The translations under genes and the position numbers were made by a program. The notes below the pieces were generated by a model, which was not told the origin of the DNA, ran no database searches, and worked only from the letters and a program-made list of their open reading frames with translations. Positions 1 to 10,195 of a stretch of 64,000 nucleotides of DNA are shown one piece after another. Each line of letters opens with the position of its first letter. Position 1 is the first letter of the stretch. Origin of the DNA: Malachius bipustulatus (lineage: Eukaryota; Arthropoda; Insecta; Coleoptera; Melyridae); assembly GCA_910589415.1 (NCBI GenBank), contig OU342634.1, positions 2,356,001 to 2,420,000 of the forward strand, written 5' to 3'.

Positions 1-780
1 ACAATTTTCCATTTCACTTTGACAGATTAACAAAGTAGAATTTTTTTTCTGAAATAAAAGTTATCGAGCTAATTTTTGTTTTGTTATCCGTCAAAGTAAA
101 AAAAGGTGACTTTTAGTGAAAATGTCATTATGTCCAGCCTACTAACTACGTTAATATTTTTCATAATAGATTAAATTTAAATTTTGCAGATGACTATTAA
201 AATGTGATTATCTCCAAAACAACCAACTTTTGAGGGTTCATGTAAAACTTTTTTCCCAATAAATGTGCCTTCAAAATTTTAAAGTAAAAAGCGAGATAGG
301 GTTAACGCTAATCGCGTTAATAGGACACTGGCATTTTATCGACAAGGAACAAGATGTCCCTAAAGTTGGAAGAGCAGGGTCAGCATAACATAAATTTTAT
401 AAAACCGCAATTAAACGCTAATTAAATGCACTAATTAAAATTTTAATGCTCCATTTTTTCTAAGAAAAACGACATGTTCTGCCAGATTTAGATAACGTTC
501 CCAGCTTTAGATAAAGCCAGCAGAACATGAGTTCAAAAATGCCTGAATCAGCATGATATCCATGTCAAAATGCTTGAACAATTAAACGCTAATTAAGTGC
601 ACTAATTAAAAATTTTGAAAATTTGTAGCATTTTTAAATTTTGAAAATTCCGAAGTTTATAAGTTGCCGAGTTTCGAAATTTTAAAAATTCTGAGAAGTT
701 ATGAAATTTTCATTTGGGAGATTTTAAAGTTTTGGTCACTTTGGAATGTTAACTTTATAGACTTAATTTAAAGTTCTCTA
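1..780. other. AT-rich non-coding stretch with a 33-bp direct repeat
   Basis: No gene is recognisable. A direct repeat beginning CAATTAAACGCTAATTAA occurs at about 408-440 and again at about 579-611, a period near 171 bp, with weaker similarity around each copy (a CAG.ATAAC or CAGCATG motif upstream). From about 600 the sequence becomes a degenerate series of AAATTTTGAAGTTT-like motifs that leads into the next inverted repeat. Confidence 0.5.
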
Positions 781-1915
781 GTTCCGGAAATTTTGAAGTT
801 TTTGAAGCTCTGGTCGTTTTTGAATTTTAGGAATTTCTATGTTTCATGATTTTGGAGTTTAAAGCATTTTTGAAGTTGCGAAGTTTGAAATGTTTTATGT
901 TCTGGAAGTTCTGGAGATTCGAAAATTTTGATTACTGAAAAAGATTGTGGGATAGTTTCCAGCTTGACGTCTTTACGTAAGTCAGCGTCTTCGACCTCAA
1001 TGAACATGAAGTTTCCTGCAATAACAATAAGAAAAATACTGGCAAAGACCGTACCAAACAGAGGTCAAAGCTTTTTGGGGCCGCGGGGCAAAATTAAATT
1101 CGGCCCCCCACCCCTTTTCCAAAAAAATGTTTAGGTATCAGGCAAAAATGTTTTTTTTATATGAAGAAATTTTCTTTGGGGGAGCCTAAACTTTAAAATT
1201 CATAAAAAAATTTATCACATAATTGGAATTGATGAAACTTCTAAGCTCGCTTCTAAGTTTTTAAATTTTGAAATTACCTACTCAAAATTTCCTCAATTTC
1301 CGAAATGTCAAACATTTTATAACTACAAAAAGTTCAAAACTTGAAAGTTACAAATTCTTCAAAAACCATGAAATTCTCTACGTTTTTCAAACTTCAAAAT
1401 TGCATTAATCGCTCCCATACAACATTTAAAACAAAATTTTTGGAGTTCCTAAGCTGTAAATCTTTGAATTGTTTCCTAACTTCAAAACTTAAAAAATTTA
1501 GAAAACAAAAAATTCAGAAAATTCTGAACTAAAAAATTGTTCAAAACTACAAGATCAAACTTGAAAATTTCGAAATTTCCAAACTTGAAAAATTTAGAAA
1601 ACAAAAAATTCAGAAAATTCCGAGGAAAATTCTGAACTGAAAAATTGTTCAAAACTACAAAATCAAACTTTAAAATTTCGAAATTTCAAAACTTGAAAAA
1701 TTTCCAAAAATACCGGAGACCTAGAATTCTGAAAACTTCCGGTTAAAGACTTCAAAATTCCAGAAAACTCAAAATTTTCGAATCTCCAGAACTTAAAATA
1801 TTTCAAACTTCGCAACTTCAAAAATGCTTAAAACTCCAAAATCATGAAACATTCCTAAAATTCAAAAACGACCAGAGCTTCAAAAAATTCATAAACTTCA
1901 AAATTTCCGGAACTA
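781..1915. repeat. Degenerate inverted repeat with an internal tandem duplication
   Basis: Positions 781-930 read as the reverse complement of about 1760-1915: the same order of motifs (TTCCGGAAATTTTGAAG, CTCTGGTCGTTTTTGAATTT, TTTCATGATTTTGGAGTTT, GGAGATTCGAAAATTTT) appears on the opposite strand. The arms are about 150 bp and the loop about 830 bp. Inside the loop a unit of about 100 bp is tandemly repeated (about 1488-1585 and 1585-1695). No protein is recognisable; this is probably an old, decayed palindromic element. Confidence 0.6.
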
Positions 1916-2085
1916 TTTCATTAAGTAGTTTAAATTCAAGAAAAATTGATTTCCAATGGCGTCCTTTAGGAGGCCGTATCTCCATAAGGAGGGGCGCTGG
2001 GAAAAAAAATCATGTAAACTTGTCATCTTTTTTTTTAATGTTCTATCTGATTCCGAGAGATTTCCCACATTTTCCCGGACACCTG
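1905..2085 (-). mobile_element. Fragment of a TA-flanked palindromic MITE, tip CAGGTGTCCGGGAAAATG
   Basis: The reverse complement of this stretch matches 36441-36632 over about 180 bp, including the tip CAGGTGTCCGGGAAAATGTG and a block GGAGGCCGTATCTCC. The tip is followed by TA at 2086-2087, as expected for a mariner-like TA target. Only one end is present, so this is a truncated copy. It has no coding capacity. Confidence 0.7.
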
Positions 2086-2173
2086 TATATCGATACTATC
2101 GATTTATATCGACAGTTATCTTTTTTTTTCTTATTCCATATTGAATTTTTCGAATAAAAAAACATAATGTTAC

Positions 2174-2200
2174 ACAGAGTGATCAGTAACTCGCGCACTC
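2174..2200 (+). repeat. piggyBac left terminal inverted repeat
   Basis: Begins ACAGAGTGATCAGTAACTCG. Its reverse complement is found at 6284-6310 with one mismatch (A/G at the fifth base). Confidence 0.85.
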
Positions 2201-3656
2201 TATACAAGGCGATATAGAGCCTATTAAAATTAAGGATAATCTGCAAAAAAAAAAATTGAATCCAATGGTTGGCTTTCAAGTTACAGAGTTTTCCTCATCC
2301 GAGTTTAAAAGTAATTTTTTCAATAATCGTGATAAAAATTAATGAAAAATTCAGGTTACTGTAATGCCTGGAACGGATACCATATAATTCATCAATTTTT
2401 TTTCCACAAAACCTCTTTACAGAGGAATTGAGAATGTTGCAAATTGAAACCATACCTAAATCTGAACGAAATTTGAAGTTTGGCAACCGCCTAAGCTTAA
2501 CTTAGAATATAAAATATTCAAATGCCTTCGTTGCTATGGAAATAAAAATAATAACAATACCATCTAACCCGAACTTATTCACATGTTCAGTGTAGTGTTG
2601 CCACCTTTTTTTACAAAAATGGTCAATCTTTGGAAGAAAAGAACTTACAATAACACACTGCAGTAAGAAAATTTACCACTTTTAACACGTTGACGACGAT
2701 ACGGGGCTTATTTTGGCTCGTATCGGCCACAACTCTGATGCGGAATGGAACTAGTGCGTCCTTCTCCAAGTTACGATGAACGTAATAACGCTCTCGGTTG
2801 CAATATTGCCTTGTTTTAAATAGCAATGCGTGCGTCGCATTTCAATTCAACAAACTTCCCAATAGAATAAACTTGTACGGGACATTTTCGTGCCGTACCG
2901 TACTGATTTGCGACGCAAATGCTCCGACTATTCATTTATTTTCCATATCACAAGTTGACGAGGTATAATGGAAAGTCGCGGTATAATAATAGCCAATTTG
3001 GCGTTACGTATACCTTTAGAAAGTAACTCAGAAGAAGATTTCATCCTTTTGATAGTGACGACAGTGTTGTGGATAAAAATTTTGAGCCTCCTACGACTCC
3101 ATTTACGAGTAGTGAAAGTGAAAGTGATGAGGAAAATTCTGATCACGAAAATGACGCACCAGAAATTAGGGAAAATGAAAATATAAACTGGGACACGATT
3201 CAGGTGAAAGATTTCAATTTCAAAATTGTACCCCTGTTAGTTTTTCTGTGAACATTGAAGTTGAAAATGCCTTGGAAGATCAAAAGCCGCTGGATTTTTA
3301 TAGACTGTTTCTTACAAATGAATTATTAGATTTTATAGTTGAAGAAACCAATAGATTTGCCAGTCAGTGTAATAATCAAAATTTTACACTAACTAGAATT
3401 GAACTGGAAAACTTCTTTGGAATAATTATAGCAATGGACCTAGCTTCTCTCCCCGCAATACATTTGTATTGGTCTAAAGACAATCTTTTTCATAATTCGT
3501 TTGTAAGTTCAGTGATGTACCGTGACAGATTTTTGTGACAACGAAACAGCAGATGTTCAAAACAGACTTTATAAAGTAAAACATGTTGTAACAAAGTTGC
3601 AGGAATATTTTTGCAAATGTATAATTCCTGGAAAGGACTTGGTCATCGACTAAAGC

Positions 3657-4893
3657 TGGTACCACCCGTGCGGTTGAGTACCCATCGGGCGCGTCCCCAG
3701 GTGGCGGATAGGGGGAAGGCCTTACAATGAGCATAAGTGAGTAAGGTTAGCAGCGGTGATAGAGCTCGTCGGAGGTAAAATTCTAGACTGGTAGCTCAGA
3801 AAGCCCTGTCGCGGACCACCTCCCCTAACCTAGTTGTCGTGTCGTGACTAAAGGTCTGTACTAGGGGAAACGGCGCCAGAGATGTCCGACTGTGGACTAT
3901 CTGATATACCGTATCATCTGTTGTCGTGGTCACGTTCCGCACACAGAGAAATGCGGGGGCCTGGGCTTAATCGCCGGAACCAAGAGGAAACAACCTCACT
4001 AAAAAACCTAAATCCTAAGGCGTGGGTCCAGGCTGATGGGATGCGTGACTGGATAGAAGACCAGTCCTACTGGATTCAACCTTGGGGCACCAGGGGGCAC
4101 CCCACTGTATCAATCCCCTCACCTTTGCATGCGGGGCTCTGCATAGGTGGAACACCCTTCCCTAGCTACTCGTGGGATCAACCATGGTAAGAAACAAAAA
4201 ACCAAGAAATCGCGAGACATCACCGCAAAACAGACTGCTGACCGAGCGGGGCTTGTCACCCGTCAAGACAGTCGGCAATCTAAACAATCCTTGTGCTCGA
4301 GACCACCTCGAACGCAAGAAGAATGCCCACGCATTGGCAAGAAAAGGAGCATCGACACCCTTCATAGGACCAGAACCATTCTGTGGCTTCGAAGATACTT
4401 TCTTCAAGGCAGAACTCCAAAAGGAAGAAGAAAACTGAGAGAAACCCATTGGAGGAACCTCTCGGGGTTGAGACAAGCCAAAGAACTTCTCGGGAATTTT
4501 AACCGAGAGAGGTTGAAGAGTATCTTCGACCTGCAAGGAACGTCTCAGAACACTGACGGGATTCCTAATGGGACATTGCAAGCTCAAGGAACACCTGAGG
4601 AAGTTAGACATAGAAGAAAATGGCGTCTGCAGATTCTGCGGGAAAGGAGACGTAACACCACGTCACCTGCTGCTCAACTGCGATGCGATAGAACTCAAAA
4701 GAAGTAATGTCCTGGGTCACCACCAGCTAGAGGCTGATCCTCTCAAAATCCTGAAGTTTCTCAAGGAAACGGACTTGAAGAGAGTGCTTCACTAAAGGGA
4801 TTCCACGCCAGGCGAAGCACAGTAGAGGGGATACAATAGATCTTTTAGGTCGCAGTAACTTGATCACCCTCAAAAAAATACAAATACAAATAC
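3657..4893 (+). mobile_element. Non-autonomous LINE derivative (5' leader plus RNase H tail), copy 1
   Basis: This 1.24-kb unit interrupts the piggyBac gene and closely matches 37877-39119. It starts with a GC-rich leader (CCGTGCGGTTGAGTACCCAT, then CCCCAGGTGGCGGATAGGGG), has a short ORF start at ATG 4184, then jumps to the C-terminal RNase H and zinc-knuckle region of a Jockey/I-type LINE, and ends in an (AAATAC)n tail. AAGC just before the element (3653-3656) and just after it (4894-4897) is the probable, very short target duplication. Because both copies share the internal junction, the element seems to have moved in this deleted form using machinery from elsewhere. Confidence 0.8.
4184..4795 (+). 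pseudogene. Fused ORF start and RNase H C-terminus of a LINE
   Basis: From ATG 4184 about 45 basic residues (MVRNKKPRNRETSPQ...) run directly into HALARKGASTPFIGPEPFCG, which matches the end of a Jockey-type RNase H domain (normally NEKADELARKGA). A frameshift near 4435 moves the rest to other frames. The C-terminal zinc knuckle is visible as GHCKLKEHLRKL followed by CRFCGKGDVTPRHLLLNC, and the reading ends at TAA 4793-4795 after DLKRVLH. It has no reverse transcriptase and no complete RNase H, so no enzyme activity is expected. The copy at 38386-39019 has the same fusion. Confidence 0.75.
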
Positions 4894-6283
4894 AAGCATG
4901 ATACCATGGCGAGGACGATTATTGTTCAGACAATATATACCAAATAAGACACATCCTTACGGAATAAAAATTTACAAACTATGTACCCAAGAGGGATACA
5001 CGTATAATTTTGATGTGTACACTGGAAAAAATATTGGTGTCCCAAACATACCACATTCTGAAGCAATTATACTGAAATTATTAACGTGCCTCTCCGAAAA
5101 AGAAGGTTACCATCTATATGCTGATAATTTTTACTCCAGTATAAGTTTAGCAAAGCAGCTATTTGAACAAAAAATTATTTATTGTGGAACTCTACGTTCA
5201 AATAGAAAAGGCATTCCTCCGCAGTTCAAAACGAAAATAAAACGGGGTGAAACATTTGGTCAGCAAAAAGAAAATGTTAAAATTATCAAATGGTGTGACA
5301 AAAGAGAAGTACTGATGATAACCACAAATCCATTACACGATTCTTCTACTATTGTAACTGGTAAAAAAAATAGAGCTGGCGAGGACGTTAAAAAACCATT
5401 GTGTGTTATGGATTACAATCGTACGAAAAAAGGTGTCGATTTAAGCGATCAAATGACTTCATATCATACCCCACTACGAAAAGGTCTGAAATGGTACAGG
5501 AAGCTCATTTTTTAATTATTGTTGGGAACTTCAATTGTGAATGCATGGATTCTCTATAAGAATACAGGTAGGTAATAAATTTTAATAAAAAAATAATGAT
5601 GAAAGATAAAGGGCGACGTTTATAATAATAATTATAGGTGTATATATTTACATTACCGATTTTCGAAAACAACTTGTTAAAGGACTGGCAAAGCCCAAAG
5701 AAAAAGAAGCACCCCAGAGAAGGACTCATACATTTATAAAATCAGAAGAACCAGGACCAAAAAGACGAAGAAAATGCCACGAATGCTATAAAAAACTGCG
5801 AGAAACTATGCCCAGTAGAGAGGCCGATAAAAAAGTTGCAAGAGTTACAACTTATTGCGATAAATGTGAATACAAGCAAGGCATGTGTTTGCCATGCTTC
5901 AATGAGTTCCATAGAAGAGTATAATATGTACTTATTGGCGTGTAATAAAAATTATATTGATTGAACAATTTTTTTTTCTTTCATTTCCCTTACTCCGTCA
6001 CTAGCTACGGTACAGGCCTTTCACGGCCCGTCCTGCTTTAACCCGTAAATCATTATAATCTAATGTAATGGAAACTATATAGCCTGACTGTCAAATTTGC
6101 TTAGTTTTCTCATAGATGGCTCTAAACGTAAGCTTTTAAACGTAAAAAGGCTCGTATCGTACTGTAAAAACTTCCGCCACGAGCCGTTAAAGGCCCGTAC
6201 AGTATAATAGGACGAGATCTTGAAATTACACTTAGTTGTCAACGTGTTAAAGTTAAAAAGTGAAGTATACCGCAGCATGCTCC

Positions 6284-6310
6284 GAGTGCGCGAGTTACTG
6301 ATCACCCTGT
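6284..6310 (-). repeat. piggyBac right terminal inverted repeat
   Basis: Reads GAGTGCGCGAGTTACTGATC and on to CACCCTGT, the reverse complement of 2174-2200 with one mismatch. It marks the right end of the element. Confidence 0.85.
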
Positions 6311-6890
6311 ATAAAACCTAATGAAAAATGTTATAGTTTAGAAAGTGTTTGTAAATTTATGATTTTATGAATTTAAAAAATTCTCCGCTCACTGATGATT
6401 GAAGAGATCTATCGCTCACTGATTAAAGGGATGATGTACAGGACATCTCAATAATCGGAAAAATAAATTTCATTCAAAATGACGCCCTTAAGAAAATCGA
6501 AGGTTGACTATCGATGCATCCCTATATCGAGAACTACAGCAATTTGAAAATTATTTTTGAATCACTTGTTGAAAAGTGTCCTTATAATGTTCTGGTTAAA
6601 AACAACTAGCTTGATTGGTCATTAAATATAAAAATAACAAAAATTGCAAATTTATTATTTTTTTTCCAATATTTTGACGCTTATGACGCTTAGATTTTTT
6701 AAAATTATTAATCAATACAAAAATAAACAGCTGTCCCCATTTAACAGACTTCGTATCTCTTCATTTATATTTTCTCTGAAAATGAGCACCCTGTATACTT
6801 TACCAAATATTGTTGAAATTTGGAAGTTTTACTTACTGTGGCAAGTGCTAATGTAGCCCTAATTAGAGTATAACAGAAAAAATTATTATA
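6311..6890. other. Non-coding AT-rich spacer
   Basis: No gene is visible. One isolated MITE-type tip, GAGCACCCTGTATAC, lies near 6784, and a similar tip CACACCCTGTATAC lies near 7617 in the same orientation. These may be end fragments of old palindromic elements. Confidence 0.4.
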
Positions 6891-7438
6891 GAAACAATAA
6901 TTAACAGTTTGTATTATACAGTGGTGTCGCGCTAATCCGAAGCAGCGGTAATCCGAATGATCCAGTAATCCGGATCAAGTTCTTTCTCCCATTGTGTATG
7001 TTGTACTCCGAATTTCCTTTGATTCTCTAATCCGGATTAATTTATGGTACTCTATAATCCGAATTCACCTTGATTCTGTACTCTATAATCCGGTTTTAAC
7101 ACGCACACATAGATTACGCAATGCATGTGTACGTATCAAATAACCACGTATTGGTTTACATATATTACGGCATGTACCTACTTGTGACATGCAAAATATA
7201 TTGATTTTGCTTGATTGCTTCCGTAGCATCTTGTGTCGTCTTATTAGTGTTCTCTTATACATTCATTTGAATGAACGCACTTCTTACACTTTGTAAAATA
7301 TGGGACCAAAGTATAAAAAAAGCCAACTAAATTTGGTTTGATAATCCGCATGATTTGATAATCCGGATCGCCTCTGTTTTAATTGATCCGGATTAGCGCG
7401 ACACCACTGTACTATAATACATACTGTTAATTATTGTT
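6891..7438. repeat. Outer inverted repeat surrounding the pogo-like MITE
   Basis: The sequence just outside the MITE is itself inverted: ACAATAATTAACAGTTTGTA (about 6893-6912) pairs with TACATACTGTTAATTATTGT (about 7419-7438). The arms are about 26 bp with one mismatch. The MITE therefore sits at or near the centre of a pre-existing palindrome. Confidence 0.7.
6919..7409. mobile_element. Pogo/Tigger-like MITE, 491 bp, TA target duplication
   Basis: The ends are CAGTGGTGTCGCGCTAATCC and its reverse complement, flanked by TA at 6917-6918 and 7410-7411. The interior contains several TAATCCGGAT motifs near both ends, the pattern of Tigger/pogo terminal regions. There is no transposase ORF, so it depended on an autonomous relative elsewhere. 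The assignment rests on tip sequence and TA flanks. Confidence 0.82.
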
Positions 7439-7439
7439 C

Positions 7440-8100
7440 TCTCTAGATATTAAATAATAATTAAATAAATCAGATTTTATGTAATTTGTTCAACAATAAA
7501 AAAAAAATTCAACACCCTACATTTTTTTGTAAGCTCTTTTAGGACATTATGGGTAAGTACTTTTTTCCTTAAAAAAGGTCTTCCATCAACTGGTAAAGTC
7601 CTGCTACAAAAACCTGACACACCCTGTATACTATATAAAATATCCTTCTTAGTGTGGCTCAAAAAAGTTAGTTTTATTATCAAAAATCTCGACTTTCTCT
7701 AAAGTTAAATGTTTCAAAGGTAATACACAGAAGCGTACTTGAGTTTTCAGCCCAATAAAGCATTACGCGCATGTCACTGATCAGGTTATGGTGCCTGATT
7801 CAGTAGCTGCAATAATAGAGATGACCTGAACTGACAAGTCAGGTCATGTTAGGTTCTCTCTCTGAAATTTACGAGGTCCTTGGCTTTTCCTTTCTTTTTT
7901 TTTTAATAAGTTTATAAATTTACTCTTCTTAATTTTCTTGAAATTTCAAGGGGAAAAAACAAACAATGACCAATGACCTCACTTGACAGGTTCTGGTCAT
8001 CTTCACTATTCAGTGTAAATAAAAAAAGCATTGTAAAATCAATACAATTTGGCAACACTGTGCTGTATTCCGGCCTTCACCTTTTAATCAGGAGTACGGT
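7440..8100. other. Non-coding spacer downstream of RpS19
   Basis: No clear gene. A GACCTGA / TCAGGTC motif recurs around 7785-7845 and again near 7975-8000, so the region may hold a decayed repeat. The missing last exon of RpS19 would be expected in this direction, but none could be identified with confidence. Confidence 0.35.
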
Positions 8101-8104
8101 AAAC

Positions 8105-8293
8105 CTATAGAAGTGGTACATCAGATTAGAATAGTCAGGTCAGGTATTTTTTCACTTGCCCTTACGGCTTTTTCTATGTAATCTAAATTCTATATTTTAC
8201 TTACTAAAAAAATTACTAATAGATAGAAAAAGCCATAAGAGCAAGGGGAAAAATACCTAATCTGATGTACCACTTCTGTACCACTTCTATAAG
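8105..8293. repeat. Short inverted repeat in the last intron of RpS19
   Basis: About 8105-8178 is the reverse complement of about 8222-8293 (CTATAGAAGTGGTACATCAG on one side and CTGATGTACCACTTCTGTAC on the other, then GGCTTTTTCTAT/ATAGAAAAAGCC). The left arm carries a small insertion containing AGTCAGGTCAGG. TACCACTTCTG is repeated three times at the right end. This is probably a small foldback or MITE. Confidence 0.7.
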
Positions 8294-8374
8294 AGTACCA
8301 CTTCTGTATAATCTACTGTTACAAATAAATATTGATGAAGTCTTTTCTACGAACAAAAAGTAGGTATAACCAAC

Positions 8375-8925
8375 CTGTGCAGCGATTCGGTCAAGATCTC
8401 TCCTGCCCTGTGTTGTGAGCTTCCTACCACCGGCAGCGTCAGTCTCGATGAGCTTCAGCTGCTCAAGGGCTTGAAGGGCCTTGCGGGCGATGGAGCCTCC
8501 GCTGCGACAGAAGTGTGAGGGCATTGTGCCATTTCGCTTGCGACCTCCAAATATTTTGGTGACAGTTTTCGTGCCTACAGGTGACCGGATGTACACATGA
8601 CGTACGATCGCCGCACATCGCACGTAAAACCAGTCGGGATCGTAGGGGGCCAGCTCCTTTGACTTTGAAGTTTTGACGATATCTACCCATTCGGGGATGC
8701 GCAGCTTACCAGTCCTTGAATGTTATTATTGTATTAAAAATGGAGAAACATCAAAAAGATGTTTGAAAAAGTACTCAATCAAATAAATGTGACATTGTTA
8801 GTTACCGTTTAGGTTAGGATTTGCAATATTCAGTATAAAGGTATTTTTACTTACTTTTTGAGGAAGGAAGCAAACGCTTTGACGAATTTGTGTTGATCAA
8901 CATCCTTCAAAGTCACCGACGGCAT
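8375..8925 (-). CDS. RpS19: Ribosomal protein S19 (eS19), exons 1-2 of the coding region
   Basis: eS19 is a small-subunit ribosomal protein needed for maturation of 18S rRNA. The first coding exon (8855-8925) starts at ATG 8925 and encodes [20 protein letters not shown] and FLK; a GT...AG intron (8715-8854) follows. The second exon (8375-8714) continues with [62 protein letters not shown] and RDLDRIAAQ. These match the conserved eS19 blocks in order with no internal stop, giving about 137 codons against the usual 145-156. The exon ends in CAG followed by a GT donor (8373-8374), so a short last exon of about 10-20 codons lies farther along the minus strand and was not found. Base composition is clearly more GC-rich than the surroundings, as for a conserved host gene. 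This is the only clear host gene in the window. Confidence 0.93.
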
Positions 8926-9260
8926 GATTCTGGAAATATCGAAAAAGTTTTTGAGAATTTTGCAAAGCGCTTAGGAAAACACGCGGTGCTTTTACTGTAG
9001 AAGATTAATGCATGTTAGCCTATAATTTTCACAAATTCTAAGCGACTTTTGACCGAAAAAGCTTTATATTTTTATTCTGAAATATTCAATGTATAAATAA
9101 ATCATTAATTTTACTTACATTTTATATTTTCCGTTCCTATTTTCAATAAATACAACTATGAAAATCACCAGCAAATTAGAAAAGATTCTAACCTTCGAAT
9201 TCTGCGCCTGCCCTGCGACTCCTGCGAGTCGAGATCGAGATGAGAGACTTGAAGTAGAAT
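8926..9260 (-). promoter_or_regulatory. RpS19: RpS19 5' leader with a leader intron
   Basis: Upstream of the RpS19 ATG, reading the minus strand, a polypyrimidine-AG acceptor (TTTCCAG, junction at 8929/8930) lies four bases before ATG. A matching donor, GAATTCGAAG followed by GTTAG, lies at 9192/9193. This implies a 263-bp intron (8930-9192) in the 5' untranslated region and a first exon reaching to about 9250. That exon is GC-rich and contains CT-rich tracts, as in many ribosomal protein leaders. The transcription start itself cannot be fixed. Confidence 0.6.
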
Positions 9261-9299
9261 TGAGGTTGACCACTTGACAATTTTGACATTTGACAATTT

Positions 9300-9780
9300 A
9301 TAATTAAAACAGTAAAGTCTTAGACATGGTAAGCTCTTAGGATGGGTAATAATTATTATAAACGCCCAAGGTTAAATGGGCAAGTTTTTAAATTAAGCGA
9401 TTGCCTATGCGCATTAAGCAGTTCTCCCAGCAGTCCGTTCGTAAATTCACCGCAATGTTCCACTGAAATCTACCGGGTAGTTTTTTATTTCGGCGCTGGA
9501 AACAATATACCTCCAGCAGATCCATCGGTCTTGGAGGTTGATGAATCCGCTGGATTCTGGATGAATATCAATTATGTTAGGTTACATTTGGAAAAATGTT
9601 GACATTTTACAGTTTCTTTAATCACAAGAACTGAAAAATTGAGTATTTATTAGTTCAAAAGTTGGTTGGACATAGCTCATCATCCTCTGAAGCGACAGAC
9701 GGCGAAGATGACCTATTATTTTTCATAAATTTGAAGAAATGTAGATATAAACATAGGTACCAAAAATACAAATTATACCT
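9300..9780. other. Non-coding spacer upstream of RpS19
   Basis: An open frame of 86 codons at 9342-9602 (plus strand) resembles no known family and has no supporting context. It is probably chance. Confidence 0.35.
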
Positions 9781-9783
9781 ATA

Positions 9784-9910
9784 CAGGGTGATTCAGATTT
9801 TACCTACTTAACTCTTTCTAGGGAACGATAGAGAATCGAAAAATAATATGAGTTTGCTTCATGAACTATATTCGTGAAATGCTTCGTTAAGAAAATACAG
9901 GGTGTTACAG
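9784..9910. repeat. Two MITE-type tips (CAGGGTGATT..., CAGGGTGTTA...)
   Basis: TATACAGGGTGATTCAG begins at about 9781 and ATACAGGGTGTTACAG at about 9895. Both are TA-flanked tips of the palindromic element class seen across the window, but neither has a matching opposite end nearby. They are probably truncated copies. Confidence 0.5.
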
Positions 9911-10195
9911 TTTTAAGAAAAAATTCATAATAATAGTAAAGGTCCCTTCACATTCGACGTAAACGTAAACGCAAGCGCAACGGAAGCCGTAATATTAACC
10001 TCCCTGTCTACATTGAACGTAAACGTTAATTTGACATTATACCAAGCGGGAGGCCATATTTTAGAAAAAGAAGAAACATGACATAACCTCCTTTGATTGA
10101 GAATTAAGGCTGTCCAGAACACGTGACCTTTCAACTGTCAAATTGGCGGCCTGTAGAGTGAAGACACAAACGCAAATCATCGAACCAGCAGCACT

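Larger units (their letters stand above)
2968..5924 (+). pseudogene. piggyBac-like transposase (DDE_Tnp_1_7), broken
   Basis: The product would be a DDD cut-and-paste transposase. From ATG 2968 the sequence encodes an acidic N-terminus (MESRG...SEEDF, then SSESESDEEN), a DDE_Tnp_1_7 start (PLDFYRLFLTNELLDFIV, EETNRFA), and after the insertion SMIPWRGR, YADNFYSS and MDYNRTKKGVDLSDQM. The catalytic aspartates would be the one in VID just before the insertion, the one in ADNF and the one in GVDL. A 70-bp intron (5568-5637, GT...AG) joins KNTG to a C-terminal exon with ITDFRKQLVKGLAK and the family's cysteine-rich domain (CHEC...CDKC...CLPC..FH), ending at TAA 5922-5924. Lesions: frameshifts near 3050 and 3235, a small deletion near 3530, a 1.24-kb insertion at 3657, and a premature TAA at 5513 where GAA would be expected. 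It is not functional. Confidence 0.88.
2174..6310 (+). mobile_element. Decayed piggyBac-family transposon with 27-bp terminal inverted repeats
   Basis: The ends are a 27-bp inverted repeat (2174-2200 and 6284-6310) differing at one position. Inside is a plus-strand piggyBac transposase pseudogene (2968-5924), interrupted by a LINE-derived insertion (3657-4893). Subterminal motifs such as GGCTCGTATCG recur in both flanks (about 2714 and 6149), as piggyBac elements often have internal repeats. A clean TTAA duplication is not visible: the flanks read GTTA on the left and TATAA on the right, so the target sites have decayed or the true ends lie a few bases away. Without the insertion the element is about 2.9 kb, normal for the family. 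Confidence 0.8.

Noticed and set aside
408..611. CRISPR-like direct repeats
   Set aside because: Only two copies, AT-rich, in a clearly eukaryotic repeat landscape.
7849..7893. Possible last exon of RpS19 (minus strand, KGKAKDLVNFRERT then stop after an AG)
   Set aside because: It has a suitable length and basic start but no clear similarity to the eS19 C-terminus, and its end falls in a repeated GACCTGA region. Too weak to annotate.
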